DNA of 25,784 nucleotides, taken from positions 1 to 25,784 of the forward strand of contig JASJBO010000017.1 of the NCBI GenBank assembly GCA_030066475.1, in the 5' to 3' direction. A model generated the notes under the pieces. The model made no database searches, was not told the origin of the DNA, and was given only the letters and a program-made list of their open reading frames with translations. The position numbers and the translations under genes are program-made. The DNA is from Myxococcota bacterium. GTDB lineage: Bacteria > Myxococcota_A > UBA9160 > PR03. Below are positions 25,196 through 25,784 of this stretch, one piece after another (position 1 is the first letter of the stretch; every line of letters begins with the position of its first letter).

Positions 25196-25784
25196 GCATC
25201 CTCGCCGAGATCCTGGAGAACACGCGGCGCGAGGTGGAGGCGGCCAAGGCGCTGGTTCCGCCCGCCGAGATGCGGGCGCGCGCCGAGTCGACCGACTCGT
25301 CGCCGCGCGGCTTCCTGGCCGCGCTCGCCGCCGGCCCGCGTCCGCGCGTGATCGCCGAGCTCAAGCGCCGCTCGCCCAGCCGCGGCGAGATCCGGCCCGA
25401 CCTCGACCCGCTCGCCTGCGCGCGCGCCTACCAGGAGGGCGGCGCCGCCGCCCTCTCCGTGCTGACGGACTCGCGCTACTTCGGCGGCGAGCTGGCGCTG
25501 CTCGAGAAGGTGCGTGCCGCCGTGACGCTGCCGCTGCTGCGCAAGGACTTCGTCGTCGACCCGTACCAGGTGGACGAGTCGCGGGCCCACGGTGCCGACG
25601 CGATCCTGCTGATCGTGCGCGCCCTCGAGCCGGCGCAGCTCCGCGCGCTGCGCGAGCAGGCGGCGTGGCTGGGCCTGGACGTGCTGGTGGAGGTGCACGA
25701 CGAGGCGGAGCTCGAGATCGCCATCGGCTGCGGCGCGGATCTGGTCGGCATCAACAACCGCGACCTCGCCAGCTTCGAGACCGA
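25192..25784 (+). CDS. trpC: Indole-3-glycerol phosphate synthase, cut by the window edge
   Basis: The first 197 residues of a TIM-barrel enzyme that closes carboxyphenylamino-deoxyribulose phosphate to indole-3-glycerol phosphate. The N-terminus ILAEILENTRREVEAAK matches TrpC. The catalytic Lys/Glu region VIAELKRRSPSRGEIRPD, the LLRKDFVVDPYQVDESRAHGADAILL block with the general-acid Lys, and GINNRDLASFET near the edge are all present. It starts with GTG at 25192, overlapping the trpD stop as GTGA. The remaining ~65 residues lie outside the window, so it is partial and not broken. Confidence 0.95.
   Translation, partial: MSILAEILENTRREVEAAKALVPPAEMRARAESTDSSPRGFLAALAAGPRPRVIAELKRRSPSRGEIRPDLDPLACARAYQEGGAAALSVLTDSRYFGGELALLEKVRAAVTLPLLRKDFVVDPYQVDESRAHGADAILLIVRALEPAQLRALREQAAWLGLDVLVEVHDEAELEIAIGCGADLVGINNRDLASFET

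Overview
High-GC bacterial chromosome segment packed with genes on both strands, usually separated by a few bases or joined by 4-bp stop/start overlaps. An LptD homologue shows an LPS-bearing, Gram-negative outer membrane. GC content, GTG/TTG starts, an FG-GAP/UnbV protein with a CTERM-like tail and REP-type intergenic palindromes fit a deltaproteobacterium-like lineage (Myxococcota, Desulfobacterota, Binatota or similar). That placement is an inference; the sequence alone does not fix the taxon.

Layout: (1) 1-703 is non-coding, with a regular array of six 56-bp units at 213-698. (2) 704-2134 (minus) is a methyltransferase/family-2 glycosyltransferase pair. (3) 2210-3970 is a secreted FG-GAP/UnbV protein with a C-terminal sorting-like tail. 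(4) 4308-7022 is aconitase A, with a strong hairpin in its leader. (5) 7041-12577 (minus) is a tightly coupled envelope operon in the order DUF502 membrane protein, acyltransferase-3, GT-C-like membrane protein, membrane-anchored sulfatase-fold protein. The last three are joined by GTGA overlaps. (6) 12607-13017 is an EthD-like protein, overlapped antiparallel by a candidate 46-aa gene. (7) 13300-14667 (minus) is a GH1 beta-glycosidase. (8) 14820-15902 is queG. (9) 15965-17312 (minus) is a small methyltransferase overlapping a glycerophosphodiester phosphodiesterase. (10) 17330-18311 is dcd-dtd. (11) 18487-20214 is a small exported protein followed by a CcdA/TlpA-like thiol-redox pair. (12) 20262-20948 is a cyclic-nucleotide-binding-domain regulator. 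(13) 20985-23498 is lptD. (14) 23556 to the right edge is trpG-trpD-trpC, with trpC cut by the window end.

The protein-coding content is mostly housekeeping and envelope biogenesis. I see no defence island, prophage or complete mobile element. The least explained structure is non-coding: the array with symmetric spacing (9-44-44-44-9 bp), whose units each carry a short hairpin with one compensated base pair; dispersed relatives of that unit at 22-58 and 15931-15960; and two copies of a palindromic REP/REPIN-like family at 14689-14759 and 18320-18389. The best candidates for overlooked protein biology are the 46-aa small gene, the sulfatase-fold protein that lacks the formylglycine motif, and the exported 125-aa protein of unknown family.
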